Assembly (NCBI GenBank): GCA_021397845.1
Contig: JAHSVC010000024.1
Span: 434,001-498,000 of the forward strand
Reading direction: 5' to 3'
Source: Areca catechu
Taxonomy: Eukaryota > Streptophyta > Magnoliopsida > Arecales > Arecaceae
Length of the DNA: 64,000 nucleotides
A model generated the notes under the pieces. That model was not told where the DNA came from. It searched no databases and saw nothing but the letters and a program-made list of their open reading frames with translations. Positions 20,359 to 31,011 of this stretch are shown here, piece after piece. How positions within the stretch are numbered: the stretch's first letter is position 1; every line of letters begins with the position of its first letter. The position numbers were made by a program, and so were the translations under genes.

Positions 20359-21816
20359 TTACAGCAAAACTGGGTGTTCAAGATCAAGAGTTTCAACAAC
20401 TTCTCCATCACTGATTCCTTCAATATACGGTTTCAAACACTGGCCATTCACCTTAAAAACATTCCCTTGCTTAGGATCCTTAAGTTCAACAGCTCCATGG
20501 GAAAATACTTGAGTTACTACAAAAGGTCCATCCCATCGTGAGCGGAGTTTTCCGGGAAAAAGACGTAACCTAGAGTTGTAGAGCCACACTTTTTGATTAG
20601 GCTCAAATGATTTTCTATTAATGAATTTGTCATGATAAGCCTTCGTTCGAGCCTTGTAAATTTTCGAACTCTCATACGTTTCATTTCGTAACTCTTCCAA
20701 CTCACTTAACTGAAGTTTTCTATGGGAACCAGCATTCTTCATGTCAGAATTAAATTGCTTGATAGCCCAAAATGCACGGTGTTCCAATTCAACAGGTAGG
20801 TGACAAGCCTTTCCAAACACTAACCGGTACGGAGACATTCCTAGAGTGGTCTTGAAAGCAGTTCGGTAAGCCCATAAAGCGTCATCCAAACGTTCGGACC
20901 AATCTTTCCTATCGGGTCTTACCGTTTTCTCAAGAATGTGCTTGATCTCTCTATTCGAAACTTCTACCTGACCACTAGTCTGAGGATGGTATGGTGTGGC
21001 TACTTTATGGGTAATTCCATACTTTTTCATCAGTGCATCAAAGTGTCTATTTGTGAAATGCGCACCTCCATCACTAATAATGGCCCTTGGGCACCCAAAC
21101 CGACTAAAGATGTTATGTTGAATGAACTTGATCACAACTTTGTGATCATTAGTTCGAGTTGCCACAGCTTCAATCCATTTCAAAACATAATCGACTGCTA
21201 CCAAAATGTACTCAAATCCAAAGGAAAGAGGAAATGGTCCCATAAAGTCAATACCCCAAACATCAAAAATTTCAACAACTAAAATGGGGTTTAGGGGCAT
21301 CATATCTTTTCGTGAAATATTCTCCCTTTGTTGACACTTGAGACAATTACGGCCAAATTCATGTGCATCTTTAAAGAGAGTTGGCCAATAAAATCTACTT
21401 TGCAGCACCTTTGCTGCAGTTTTTCTCCCACTAAAGTGTCCCCCACATGCAAGAGAATGGCAAAAATTGAGTATACTCTTGAATTCACTCTCAGGGACAC
21501 ATCGCCTTATCACTTGATCTGAACAGTGTTTAAATAATTCAGGTTCCTCCCAAAAGTAATATTTGATTTGCGAAAAGAACCTATCTTTTTCTTGTTGTGA
21601 CCAGTATGGAGGAACTTGCCCTGTTACCAGATAATTCACAATATGGGCAAACCAGGGAAGATTACTGGTAGAAAAAATTGAGAATAGCTGCTTATCAAGA
21701 AACCTATCTCCAATAATTTCCTTGTTGTATTCTACTAAGATCCTAGAAATGTGATCTGCTACCATATTTTTGGAACCTTTCTTATCCAAAATTTCTAAGT
21801 CAAATTCTTGTAACAA
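20359..21816 (-). pseudogene. G2 integrase with RNase H tail
   Basis: An uninterrupted minus-strand frame of 485 codons. The first ~40 residues end RNase H (DLEILDKKGSKNMVADHISR). Then comes the zinc-binding H-H-C-C domain (CHSLACGGHFSGR ... CLKCQQRE, about residues 118-165). The DDE core follows, with WGIDFMGPF (first Asp), ISDGGAHF (second Asp) and SGQVEVSNREIK (Glu). A GPF/Y-like stretch, WDGPFVVTQV, is near the C-terminus. All three catalytic acids are present. The upstream frame is cut off by a TGA at 21922-21924, so the domain is intact but the polyprotein is not. Confidence 0.88.
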
Positions 21817-23303
21817 AAGGATCCATCGAATCAGTCTAGGCTTGGTATCCTTTTTGGATAGCAGATGTCTTAATGCAGCATGATCAGAGTAAACTAGGAC
21901 CTTAGATCCTAATAAATATGATCAAAATCTTTCTAGGGCGAATACAACTGCTAGTAATTCTTTCTCAGTAGTGGTATAGTTCATTGGTGCATCTAAAAGA
22001 GTTTTACTAGCATAGTAAATTACATGGGGTTCCCTATTGAGCTTATGTCCTAAAACAGCTCCTACAGCATAATCAGAAGCATCACACATGATTTCAAATG
22101 GCAGAGTCCAATCTGGGGGCTTGATGATAGGTGCAGTGGTCAAAGCAGTTCGAAGAATGTCAAAAGCGGTCAAACATTCTTTACTAAAATCAAAGGACTT
22201 GTCTTTGGCAAGTAAATCACACAATGGTCGAGAGATTTTGCTGAAATCCTTGATGAATCGTCTATAAAAACCAGCATGGCCAAGGAAGGATCGTACTTGT
22301 CTAACCGAGGTCGGGGGAGGTAATTTCGAGATTAATTCAACCTTAGCCTTGTCAACCTCAATCCCTCGCTCAGAAACAATGTGTCCGAGTACAATTCCCT
22401 CACGAACCATAAAATGGCTCTTCTCCCAACTTAAGACTAAGTTGGTTTCTATACAGCGTTTCAATACCTTAGCCAAATTATGGAGACAGTCCTCGAATGA
22501 AGATCCAAAAATAGAAAAATCATCCATAAACACTTCAAGGAAATGACCAACCATATCGGAGAATAAGGCCAACATACATCATTGAAAGGTGGCTGGTGCA
22601 TTACAGAGACCAAAAGGCATACGCCTGAATGCAAACGTTCCAAAAGGGCAAGTAAAGGTGGTCTTTTCTTGGTCTGCAGGAAATACTGGAACCTGGTTGT
22701 ATCCTGAATATCCATCCAGGAAACAAAAGAAACTCTGTCCTGCTAGTCGTTCTAGAATTTGATCAATAAAAGGCAGAGGGAAATGATCTTTCCTAGTAAC
22801 AGCATTCAGTTTCCGGTAATCTATACACACTCTCCAACTAGTGGTTGCTCGGGTAGAAATTGACTCACCCTTTTCATTCTGAATGACAGTAATACCTGAC
22901 TTTTTAGGTACTACCTGAGTTGGGCTGACCCATTGGCTATCCGAAATTGGATAAATATACCAGCATCCAACCATTTAACCACTTCTTTTTTAACAATTTC
23001 CCGCATGTTTGGATTTAGCCTCCGTTGCATGTCCCTATGTGGTTTAGCTTCTGCTTCACAGTGAATGTGGTGCATGCAAACAGAAGGGTCAATTCCCTTA
23101 AGATCAGCTATTGTCCATCCTATTGCCTCTTTATGTTCTCTAAGTACATTCATCAATTTTTGTTCCTGATCAGAGGTCAAAGTAGATGCAATGATTACCG
23201 GAAGGGTATCATTGGATCCAAGAAAAGAATACTTTAACTTGTCAGGAAGAGGCTTCAATTCCAGATTGGGTGGTGCTTCTAAGGATGGCACTAAAGGGCT
23301 TGA
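21817..23303 (-). pseudogene. G2 reverse transcriptase and RNase H
   Basis: Minus strand. The linker and RT start are in 22911-23291; RT fingers and palm are in 22579-22974 (WRVCIDYRKLNAVT; FLDGYSGYNQ; FGLCNAPATFQ). The catalytic block FMDDFSIF and RNase H (FEIMCDASDYAVGAVL; YTTTEKELLAVVFALERF) are in 21922-22575. Breaks: TGA at 22579-22581 and at 21922-21924 where Arg (CGA) is expected, a one-base loss near 22925, and TAA for Gln just before 23304. The motifs themselves are complete. It would copy the element RNA and remove the template. Confidence 0.88.
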
Positions 23304-23900
23304 TTAAGTCGGTAATGATTCAAATTTCACAGTCCAAGGAGGAATGGTACTAAACTTGGGTGGCTCTAACAAAGCATTCACTTCATTTGCATATTCAGCA
23401 ACATCAAAATCGTCAGTTCCTAAATGTGTCAAACATGCTTGCAAGGGATCCGAATTAAGCAACACAGGAAGATTCCTATTTACTACTTCATCTATCATGT
23501 TTACTTCGTTATGATCATAAGAGGGTGGTCCTTGGCATGCATTAAAAATATTCAACCGCATTTTCTTATTCCCAAAAGAGACGTCCATAACCCCTGTTCT
23601 GCAATTTATGCAAGCATTAGCGGTAGCTAGGAAAGGTCTTCCAAGAATGATGGGTATCTGACTAGGGCTACCGCTAGATTCCATATCCAAAACAAGAAAA
23701 TCAACCGGGAAGTAGAACTCATCTACTTTTACCAACACATCCTCGAGCATTCCACGGGGTGCCTTGACGGATCGATCAGCTAACTGTAAGTCACCGTCGT
23801 GGGTTTTAATTCTCCGAATTTAAACAGATCATACATTGATCCTTAGAGAAGGTTTACACTCGCACCTAAATCTAACAAGGCTTTCTTGATTGTAAGGTCC
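23304..23900 (-). pseudogene. G2 aspartic protease
   Basis: Minus strand. The active site DLGASVNLL is at about 23845-23875 in one frame. The rest of the domain, with IILGRPFLATANACINC, is in 23304-23750, another frame; a one-base loss near 23790 lies between them. A TAA replaces Gln at the downstream end, where G1 reads through. The order Gag, protease, RT is usual for gypsy. Confidence 0.8.
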
Positions 23901-25772
23901 CCTATGACACAAGAGATAATTGGGGTACCTGGGTCTTTGAGTTTGGGTGGAGCTATTTGCTGAAAAACTGAGCTGGCTTGCTCAGTTAAGAGGATTTTCT
24001 TAGGGATATGTGCCTTAGATTTCCATTTTTGAGTGCACAAATCCTTAAGAAATTTGGCATAAGCCGGTACTTGCTTGATGGCATCGAGGAGAGGTAAATT
24101 GATTTGGACTTGCTTGAATAATTCAAGCATCTCATTCATTTTTAAATTTTTCTTATCCAATGGTAAAGGTGACTCCAAAGCACTAGGGAATGGAGCCTTA
24201 GGTACGGGTACTTGACCAATGGATTCCTTCTCCTCTTCATTCTTTTTCTCTGGCTCTACTTCTTGGGTCGGGTCAGGTTGATCTAATGTTTTTCCACTTC
24301 TTAAGTGATAACAGATTTAGCATGTTCAGGAAAATTTTCAGGTCCAGTGAAACTCTCAGCCATGTATTGACCCTTGGGATTGATAATGGGCTGGCTAGGC
24401 AACTTACCCTCTTCTCTCCGATTGAAAGCTGTAGCTAGCTGACCTATCTGAGTCTCTAGCTTGGCAATGGATTGGGTATGGGAGTGAAGGATTTGGGTAT
24501 TCATGTTCAGCCCCTCCTTCAAAGTTTGAAGGATCTTTTCTTGAAAGGAAGGATCAAGATTGTTTGGCGGAGGTTGTGGAGGCTGTGGGGCATTTTGATA
24601 TTGAGGAAATTGCATGCTTTGAAATTTGGTCTCCTGATAGTTTGGCCTAACGGAAGAATTGATTCCGGATTGGGGTTTCCAAGAAAAATTCGGGTGATTG
24701 CGCCAGCCAGGATTGTATGTGTTCGAATAAGGATCGTTTCCTGGTCTAGGAGCCATTCGGGTTTGAGCTTGATGAGCTTGCTCCTGAAGAAGCTCAGGAA
24801 ATTGGTAAGCTGATGGACAATCACCTAAGGTGTGGGTGGAACTCGAGCAGATAATACAGACTTCATGAGTAGGATGAGATGAGGAGGAATTATTTCCAGC
24901 TTGCAAAAGTTGGTCGAGCTTCTGAGATAGCTCATCAACCTTGCTGTAGATGTCTACAGCACGACCAACTTCATACATACCTCCTCTCTTAGGTTCTACA
25001 GGTCCTGTGGGAGGATCTCTACGGGCAGCTGACATATGATGTAGAGAATTTTCACTTAACATTTCAAACAACTGCCATGCCTCATGTTCATTTTTAAGCA
25101 TGAACGTTCCTCCACATGAGGCATCCACCATTTGCCGGTGCCTTTCTGACAAACCGTCATAGAAGCACCGGACTAATTGCCATTTGGGTATGGCATGGTG
25201 AGGACATTTTCTAATTAGCTCTTTCAATCTTCCCAGGTTTCATGAAACATTTCTCCATCTAATTGGGAAAAACTAGTAATGGCTTTTCTAATTTGATTCG
25301 TCTTTCCTATGGGAAAATATTTCTTAAGGAACTCCCTCTGAAGTTGATCCCAAGTTGAAATTGTCGCGGTGTCTAGGGAATTCAACCAATATTTGGCTTT
25401 ATCTTTCAGAGAAAAAGGGAATAACCTAAGCCTTAAAGCATCGTCGGAGAAATTTTGGATCTTAACAGTGGAACAGATTTCTAGAAATTCATCTAGATGT
25501 TTATATGGGTCTTCAGTCGCAAGTCCGTAAAAAGAGGGTAACATCTGAATCACACTGGACTTGATTTCGTACTGAATGGCATCTACAGGGGGTACTTGGA
25601 TACAAGGTGAATAAGTATATTTTGAAGGAGTGAAGTACTCCTTCAGCGGAGGGTCAATTCCTTGATTAGGATCCATAGTACCTGGGCTGGTTGCTCTACT
25701 GGAGCCTTCGATTTTCGGATCTAGGGATATATGTTTAGGTTCTTGAAGTCGGCGCCTAGAATATACTAACAT
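23843..25772 (-). pseudogene. G2 Gag
   Basis: Minus strand, the same protein as in G1. The start is at 25772 (MLVYSRRRLQ). The capsid core runs through about 25230 (DPYKHLDEFLEIC; AKYWLNSLD), then continues in 24301-25227 (ELIRKCPHHAIPKWQLV; MVDASCGGTFM; CIICSSSTHTLGDC). The C-terminal piece is in 23843-24178. One-base losses near 25230 and near 24305 break the frame; G1 retains the bases at both points. Gag would assemble cytoplasmic particles. Comparing G1 and G2 gives the intact ancestral layout because their defects do not coincide. Confidence 0.87.
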
Positions 25773-26781
25773 ACACCCTCCCTCCTAAAGCAAACAGGAA
25801 TCAAAGATTTTTTAAATTTTTTTTAATTGGAAAGCGAAAGAATGAGAAGAGGTCTAAAGGAGAAGTTCCTAAGAGAGTCCCTAAACTAGAGAGAAGAAAG
25901 TTAATTAATTATTTTATTATTATTATTTTAATCAAACAAGTAAAACAAATCAAAATCACTATCCTAGGGTTAACCTGGATCTAGACAGCTCCTAACTGAT
26001 CCAAGGTTACCTTCGAGCACTCCAAGCCCAAGATCAATTAACTGACTTGGCCAGGTAAGTGTAAGGTGGGTGAAGGTTCCCTTATCGCTTGCCTTAGACA
26101 CCAATTATAAATTGGCCAGGTAAGCGGAACCAACTCACGTCCCTTCGGGCTCTAGTCCCTGAACCACTTTCCTTAGACACCAAGGAATTAAATGATCTGA
26201 ACCCGGTCCAACTCTAGGGTTTCCTTGTCCTATTGAGCTCGAAATCCTTAGGGTTGACGTCTAATTAATTTTAAAATTAAAGGCTTGGGTCAATGCAGAT
26301 GCTGGATTGATGATTTGTGGGCTAAGGAAGGGTATTGATCTCCCCACCTTATCTGATTAATGGGTTGTGCCCTTAAGATATATTATGAAATTATGAAATG
26401 CAACAGCTAAGGTGTCCAAAAAGTTATAAACAAACAAAATTAAACTTAATTTTTTTTTATTTTTGATGATTAAGTATCTGATCCTAATAAATTATGAAAT
26501 GTCTGTGTAATTTTTTTTGGTTTTGCAAAAAATAAATTTACCTAAGTGAATCTAAAAAAAAAATAAATTTTTTTGTGTTCAACCTTTTTGTACCCTAGGA
26601 CAACCATTCAACATAACCTCCCAGTTATGCCAGGGCAACCTTATGTCAGGGCACTCAAGATCGAAAATTGAATTTTTAAAAAAATTTGAATGTAAAGTTT
26701 TGAAAATTGATTTTTTTTTTTTTTTTTTTGGATTTGTAAATTGTTGATTATATATTTTTTTTTTCAGAATAACGCCGAAAG
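25773..26781 (-). other. G2 5' untranslated leader
   Basis: About 1 kb between Gag and the primer site, colinear with the G1 leader at 15103-16099. It contains A/T homopolymers near 25915, 26450 and 26710-26760. The short open frame at 26579-26800 is low-complexity and not conserved in G1. Confidence 0.65.
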
Positions 26782-26799
26782 TCCCCGGCAACGGCACCA
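26782..26799 (-). other. G2 primer-binding site (tRNA-Asp)
   Basis: The plus strand reads TCCCCGGCAACGGCACCA, one base from the tRNA-Asp 3' end. It lies six bases inside the LTR that starts at 26806. Confidence 0.85.
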
Positions 26800-26805
26800 A
26801 AAATC

Positions 26806-28440
26806 TGATGCGTGTCGTAGTGCACCGATTTAGAACCTTAATTCCACTACTCTAAAGGATAGAATAGCGGGAGTAAGGGTCGATCCCACAGAGACTTTGG
26901 GGTTATCTTGAAAAAGCATTTTCTTTTGACTTAAAATAAACTAAAATAAACTAGACTAATGCAAGAATTAAATGCAAATAATAAATCTGTGAAAATAATT
27001 TAGATATGACCTATCTCAAGAGTACGGCCCGTATCCGTGGATCACGGCCCGTCCCTTAGGTATAGGTCAGTCAAAACTAATTCACTACAACTTACCTTAA
27101 ATGCTAATCCAACATGACTCCAGCATGACTAAAATAAAAAAAAAGCAAACATGGATTAATATAAAGCAAATAAATTTTATTGCATAAAATATTGGAGTAC
27201 AGAGAAAATAAAAGTAACGGAACAAGGGTCCCTTTCTCCCTTTTTATACGACTCTGACTGTCACAGCAACAGGTGGAACTACGGACAGAAAGTGGAACCT
27301 CCCAAAAATTCCTCCCCTCGCAGAAGAGAATCACCGAGGTATTTATAGCTGAAAAATACCGTGTCGGGTCCGTGTGGAAAGCGCGGTGATTTCTTCATCT
27401 CAATCTGATCTCCTTATCTGATTTTTTATGATCATCCCCATCTCAAAAATTAAATTCAAAAATTCTATCGCACAATCCCGTGTCCATCCGGCGTCGTCCG
27501 ACATCTCTTCTCGTTCCGATGCTTCCTTGTTTTCGGACATCCTGGTCTGAACGACGGTGACAAGGGCAGCTGAGTAAACGACGCTGCGGGCAGAGAGGCG
27601 CGGCTGGGGCGGAGACGGACATGGCTGGGCGGACGTGATGCAGGGGCGGACGGCGCTCGGCTCCAGCTGGGCATGGCTGGGCAGCGAATGGAGCGAAGTG
27701 CTGCAGCGGACGGTGGCGTGGCACGAAGCGGAGAGGCACGGCGTGCATGGCTGGGCAGGGGCACGGACGACTGGGCGGCAATGCAGGGGTAGCGAACACG
27801 GCACGGACATGGCACGCGAGAGAGGAGGCAGCGGCTCGGGCGGAGAGCTCGGCGGACACGCGGCGAAGCTCGCGGCTTGCGGCGCAGGGGCGGACGGGCG
27901 GACTTGGGCGGCTGGGTGGCGACGGCTGCAGGCGGCTGGCTGACGCGCGGCGGAAGGCGGGCGGCTGGGCGGCTGAGCTCGCGAACACGGACGGGCAACA
28001 GATTCCGGCCATTTTTTTGACCGAACGGGAGCTCTCCGGCCGGCGGGAAGGTTACCGGCGGCTTCGGCGACGCCGGGGGAAGCTCTCCGACAAGTTTCGG
28101 CGCGATCGGAGCACGGTGGTCCATGGGTCCGCCCGTGGACCGGCAGCAATGGCTGCCGTGGACCAAACGGACGTGCGGTGGACCACTGAGCCGGTCCACC
28201 ATGAGCCAGTAAGAATTTTAAGGCAATGCTCCAAAAACTGTGTGGCTCTGAAATCCATGCTAAAACCTTCTAAAATCTATTTTGGGCCCGTTTGAAGTCC
28301 GAATTACATTCCGTTTGCATCGTTAGACTCCTAAAATCAAGATCTACACGTTTATGGAGTCAATTCCTGCAAAGTATCACAAAAGTATTAATTTTAATCA
28401 AATAAAGTTGGATTAATTTTTATTATTCTAATGTCTAACA
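26806..28440 (-). repeat. G2 5' LTR
   Basis: Near-identical partner of 17605-19246. TATA box TATTTATAG at 27340-27348 drives the minus strand. It is followed by ACCGG and the rest of the G1 LTR. Open frames up to 249 codons on both strands are GC-rich LTR shadows. Confidence 0.92.
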
Positions 28441-28445
28441 ACCGG
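28441..28445. repeat. Target-site duplication ACCGG (right) of G2
   Basis: Matches 17600-17604 exactly and joins the G2 5' LTR end to the rest of the G1 LTR. Confidence 0.92.
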
Positions 28446-28744
28446 CAGCAATGGCTGCCGTGGACCAAGAGGTCGTGCGGTGGACCATTGAGCCGGTCCA
28501 CCGTGAGCCAGCAAAAAGTTTTAAGGTTCGCTCCAAAAAATCGTGCAGCTTTGAAATATGTGCTAAAATCTTCTAAATTCCATTTCGGACCCGTTCGAAG
28601 TCCGAATTACATTCCGTTTGCATCGTTGGACTCCTAAAATCAAGATCTACACGTTTATGGAGTCAATTCCTACAAAATATCATAAAAAGTATCAATTTTA
28701 ATCAAATAAAGTTGAATTAATTTTCATTATTCTAATGTCTAACA
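28446..28744 (-). repeat. G1 5' LTR, outer part
   Basis: It continues the G1 LTR after the G2 insertion, from CAGCAATGGCTGCCGTGGACC to ...CTAATGTCTAACA. It is colinear with 10650-10947 of the 3' LTR. GTGCT follows directly as the G1 target duplication. Confidence 0.88.
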
Positions 28745-29289
28745 GTGCTTTTTCCAACTAAAAAAGTAGTCACTAAAGACTCAAAAGATTGCAGAAGTGA
28801 TGAAAGCAAGATCAGCACCCTGATATTCTCCTTAACTTTCTTACCGATATTGAGGAGATTGATGAGAATCCTCTAGAAGTTGCTCAGGTATTCTTGCACA
28901 CTCTGTCCCTCGATCATCCATAGTTGATAGAACTGCTTTCGAAGGAAAAACATGTTGGTGAAGGACTTAGCCATATACAACTCTTTAAGCTTTGCCCATA
29001 GCACCGTCAGAGAAGTCTTGCTCAGTACATAGATTACCATCTCATCTATCAAATGCAAGTGGATTGTGCTCATTACCTGTATTTAGTGCCACCTCCAGTC
29101 TTTTTCACTATAATGGCTAACCTCTCCTCGTATATAAGAACATCGATCAACTCCTGTTAAATGAGCACATCTTTCGTCCTTGCTTGCTAGAGAAAAAAAA
29201 AAAAAAATTTCATCAAATCAGTTGATCTCCACCTTGATTGTAGTTGTCTTCTTCATCTTCTTCGATCTTGATCAACACTGGCAATGTAA
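28745..29289 (-). pseudogene. Copia-B gag N-terminal part
   Basis: Minus strand. The frame 28873-29073 resembles the copia Gag core (LWAKLKELYMAKSFTNMFFLRKQ, then a short YLSNF end), the UBN2-type fold. It continues, after removing the gypsy nest, into the zinc-knuckle part at 8027-8731. The start codon is not clear; the stretch 29080-29290 has stops and the leader. The first five bases (GTGCT) are the G1 target duplication. Confidence 0.7.
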
Positions 29290-29302
29290 GACTCTGATAC
29301 TA
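29290..29302 (-). other. Copia-B primer-binding site (tRNA-iMet)
   Basis: On the minus strand it reads TAGTATCAGAGTC, two mismatches from the initiator tRNA-Met site. It is two bases inside the 5' LTR that starts at 29305. Confidence 0.75.
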
Positions 29303-29304
29303 GT

Positions 29305-30181
29305 TGTTGTAGTACCAATTATACTAATACCACTCATTGGAAGATCCCTCATGCAAAATATGGATGTCTACTTTTAAGATCATGATTGTTGATGTCAATG
29401 CCGCAAGAGAAGCAAGAAGAGAAAAAATTAAATAAAATATACAATCAATTGGGCATGCAAAGTATCACTATGAAAAAAATAAACTTATAAGATTGGAACT
29501 CTCACTCTCAATTTCATATAATTCTCTCAACAAGAAATCCCAAATTTCCTTCTCAAGCTCTAACTCTCAGCCCCGACAGGCTTTCTAGAAATTCTTTACC
29601 ACTCTCAGATCCTCACATCTCATCTCTAGCCCTCTACCTCCATTTTTATAGTCTCTGACATAAAGAGCACCTCACAAGGAGTTCAATAATATAAATCACA
29701 TCCAAATCGGAGTTCCATAGACTCTTTAACTTGAATTTGAACTCTAGGATAACTTGTAGCTATCTGATCGCCATCCATTGCATCTCAAATCATGCTAGAC
29801 TGGCCCAAATCATGTGGAATAGTCTGCATCAAAGTCGGGCATGCTCTTGGCTATCTGATGAATGCAGGATCAATGCTCAACCGCTCGATTGCATGTTTTG
29901 CACCTAGACCATGATATCCCATTTATAGACTGCTCTAAATGCTCCATAGACTACATCGCCTCATCTGTGGATTGCCCAATTCACGTACACCATGATAGGA
30001 GGCCAAAACAAATGCTGGGGGAGTAGCCACTTGGGCATGGGCCATCAGTGCACTAGTGCGTGCCGCATGCTGGGCCATGCTAGCCTATGGGCCGGTCGTG
30101 GATCTGGGCTTCCTTTTTTTCTTCTTCCTGGACTATTTTCTGGGTTTCTTTAGGACCAAATTCGAGACACTACACCCAACA
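29305..30181 (-). repeat. Copia-B 5' LTR
   Basis: Complete 877-bp LTR, TGTTGTAGTACC to ...CTACACCCAACA. It is the uninterrupted reference for the split 3' LTR at 982-1371 and 7456-8026. TATA-like ATTTTTATAG (opposite strand) near 29642. Confidence 0.88.
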
Positions 30182-30186
30182 AGGTC
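30182..30186. repeat. Target-site duplication AGGTC (right) of copia-B
   Basis: Matches 977-981 exactly and closes the outer copia insertion. Confidence 0.88.
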
Positions 30187-30600
30187 TTGGCAATTAAGTA
30201 GTGCAGGCCCAACTTTTGATCCAAATAAAATTCTATTAGTGTGAGGCCCGGTTATCTTGGGCTAAATGGGCTGAAGTCGGCAGCTTCCATCGACTTTAGA
30301 TTGAACTCAAGAAAAAAAAAAAAAGAGAGCGGAAAATAGGGGACGGAGCCCCTGTTTACCCGGCCACCCATATCGCCGAAACTTTTGAAGGGAGGGCCAG
30401 GATGAGGTGGGGATCGACCGATGGGAGTCATGGGGGAGGGGGACCCGATCAATCGAGGTTCCTCCCCGTACGACAAGGAAACTCCTCATCATTGTTCTCT
30501 TAAAACCCTCCTTATAGCCGAGTTTTTCTTCAATTTTTCTTCCGTCTCTAGTGCTCGCGGCCTTGCCACCTGTCCCTGCGATCGACAACCGCCCAACGTA
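30187..30600. other. Unassigned stretch 5' of T1
   Basis: It is the original neighbour of bases 1-976. It holds an A13-type run at 30311, then GC-richer sequence leading into the T1 protease with no LTR, primer site or Tat gag motif. The T1 element is therefore truncated at its 5' side at about 30600, by deletion or by an incomplete insertion. The minus-strand frame 30307-30738 shows no recognisable domain. Confidence 0.4.
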
Positions 30601-30607
30601 GAAGCCC

Positions 30608-31011
30608 GTGGGCATGATCTCACGCGGGAACCCGGAGAATGCAATCCCTCCCAAAGGGGGGGAAATTAATGACAATGTAAACAACGATGCCGTGGTGGTC
30701 GAGATGACCATCGCAAAGCATCCTGTACATCGAATCATGGTGGACAGTGGAAGCTCGGCTGACGTGCTTTTTTACGATGCTTTCTCTCGGATGAGCTTGT
30801 CCCCCGATCAGCTGAAACCAGTGCACACCCCCTGGTAGGTTTTACAGGGGACTCCATGGGGGTCGAGGGGGAAATCACTCTCCCGGTCACCGCCGGATCC
30901 CCACCCCGGTAGGCGACCGTCCTAATAACATTCACCGTCGTCAGGCTCCCTTCGCCTTACAACGCCATTCTCGGGCATCCCGGGCTCAACCAACTGGACG
31001 CCACTATCTCC
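30608..31011 (+). pseudogene. T1 aspartic protease
   Basis: The active site MVDSGSSADVLFYDAFSRM lies at about 30740-30790. A frame change near 30830 moves to the frame used by the rest of pol (VGFTGDSMGVEGEITLPV). A TAG at 30910-30912 stands where relatives have Gln. The domain ends with SPYNAILGHPGLNQL, the conserved Ile-Leu-Gly motif. It would process the polyprotein. The start at 30608 is only the first ATG after the truncation point. Confidence 0.82.

Larger units (their letters stand above)
17605..28440 (-). mobile_element. G2: near-complete Athila-like Ty3/gypsy element
   Basis: A minus-strand element of 10.8 kb with LTRs at 17605-19246 and 26806-28440, primer site at 26782-26799, gag, protease, RT, RNase H and integrase in gypsy order, and a perfect ACCGG duplication. 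Only two differences are visible in the first 200 bp of the LTR pair, so it is fairly young. Pol and gag carry several stops and one-base losses, so it is no longer autonomous. It is a close relative of G1 but its LTR has a different GC-rich central block. Confidence 0.92.
8732..28744 (-). mobile_element. G1: Athila-like Ty3/gypsy element, gag-retaining derivative
   Basis: A minus-strand element with its 3' LTR at 9120-10947 and its 5' LTR at 16124-17604 continued at 28446-28744. The 5' LTR is interrupted by G2. The internal region is 5.2 kb against 7.6 kb in G2. It has gag and protease, but integrase, RNase H and most of RT are lost or replaced. The primer site matches tRNA-Asp, usual for Athila. 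The left end is abnormal: an inverted LTR fragment (8732-9097) and a primer-site copy precede the 3' LTR. LTR divergence is visibly larger than in G2, which agrees with G1 being the older host. Confidence 0.85.
982..30181 (-). mobile_element. Copia-B: outer Ty1/copia element, pol-deleted and interrupted
   Basis: A minus-strand element whose 5' LTR is 29305-30181 and whose 3' LTR is 982-1371 plus 7456-8026. It is flanked by AGGTC on both sides. Without the nested insertions its internal region is only about 1.27 kb (8027-8731 plus 28745-29304). That region holds a gag start, a gag zinc knuckle and the beginning of a protease, then passes directly to the polypurine tract (CAAGATGGAGAT read on the minus strand). 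Integrase, RT and RNase H are absent, so it is a gag-type non-autonomous copy or a late deletion product. The nested elements are copia-A in the 3' LTR and G1 in gag. Confidence 0.85.

Noticed and set aside
30400..30738. Host gene first exon or promoter upstream of the T1 protease
   Set aside because: The T-rich and GC-rich sequence looks superficially like a leader, but there is no TATA box, no open frame with a domain and no splice site linking it to anything.
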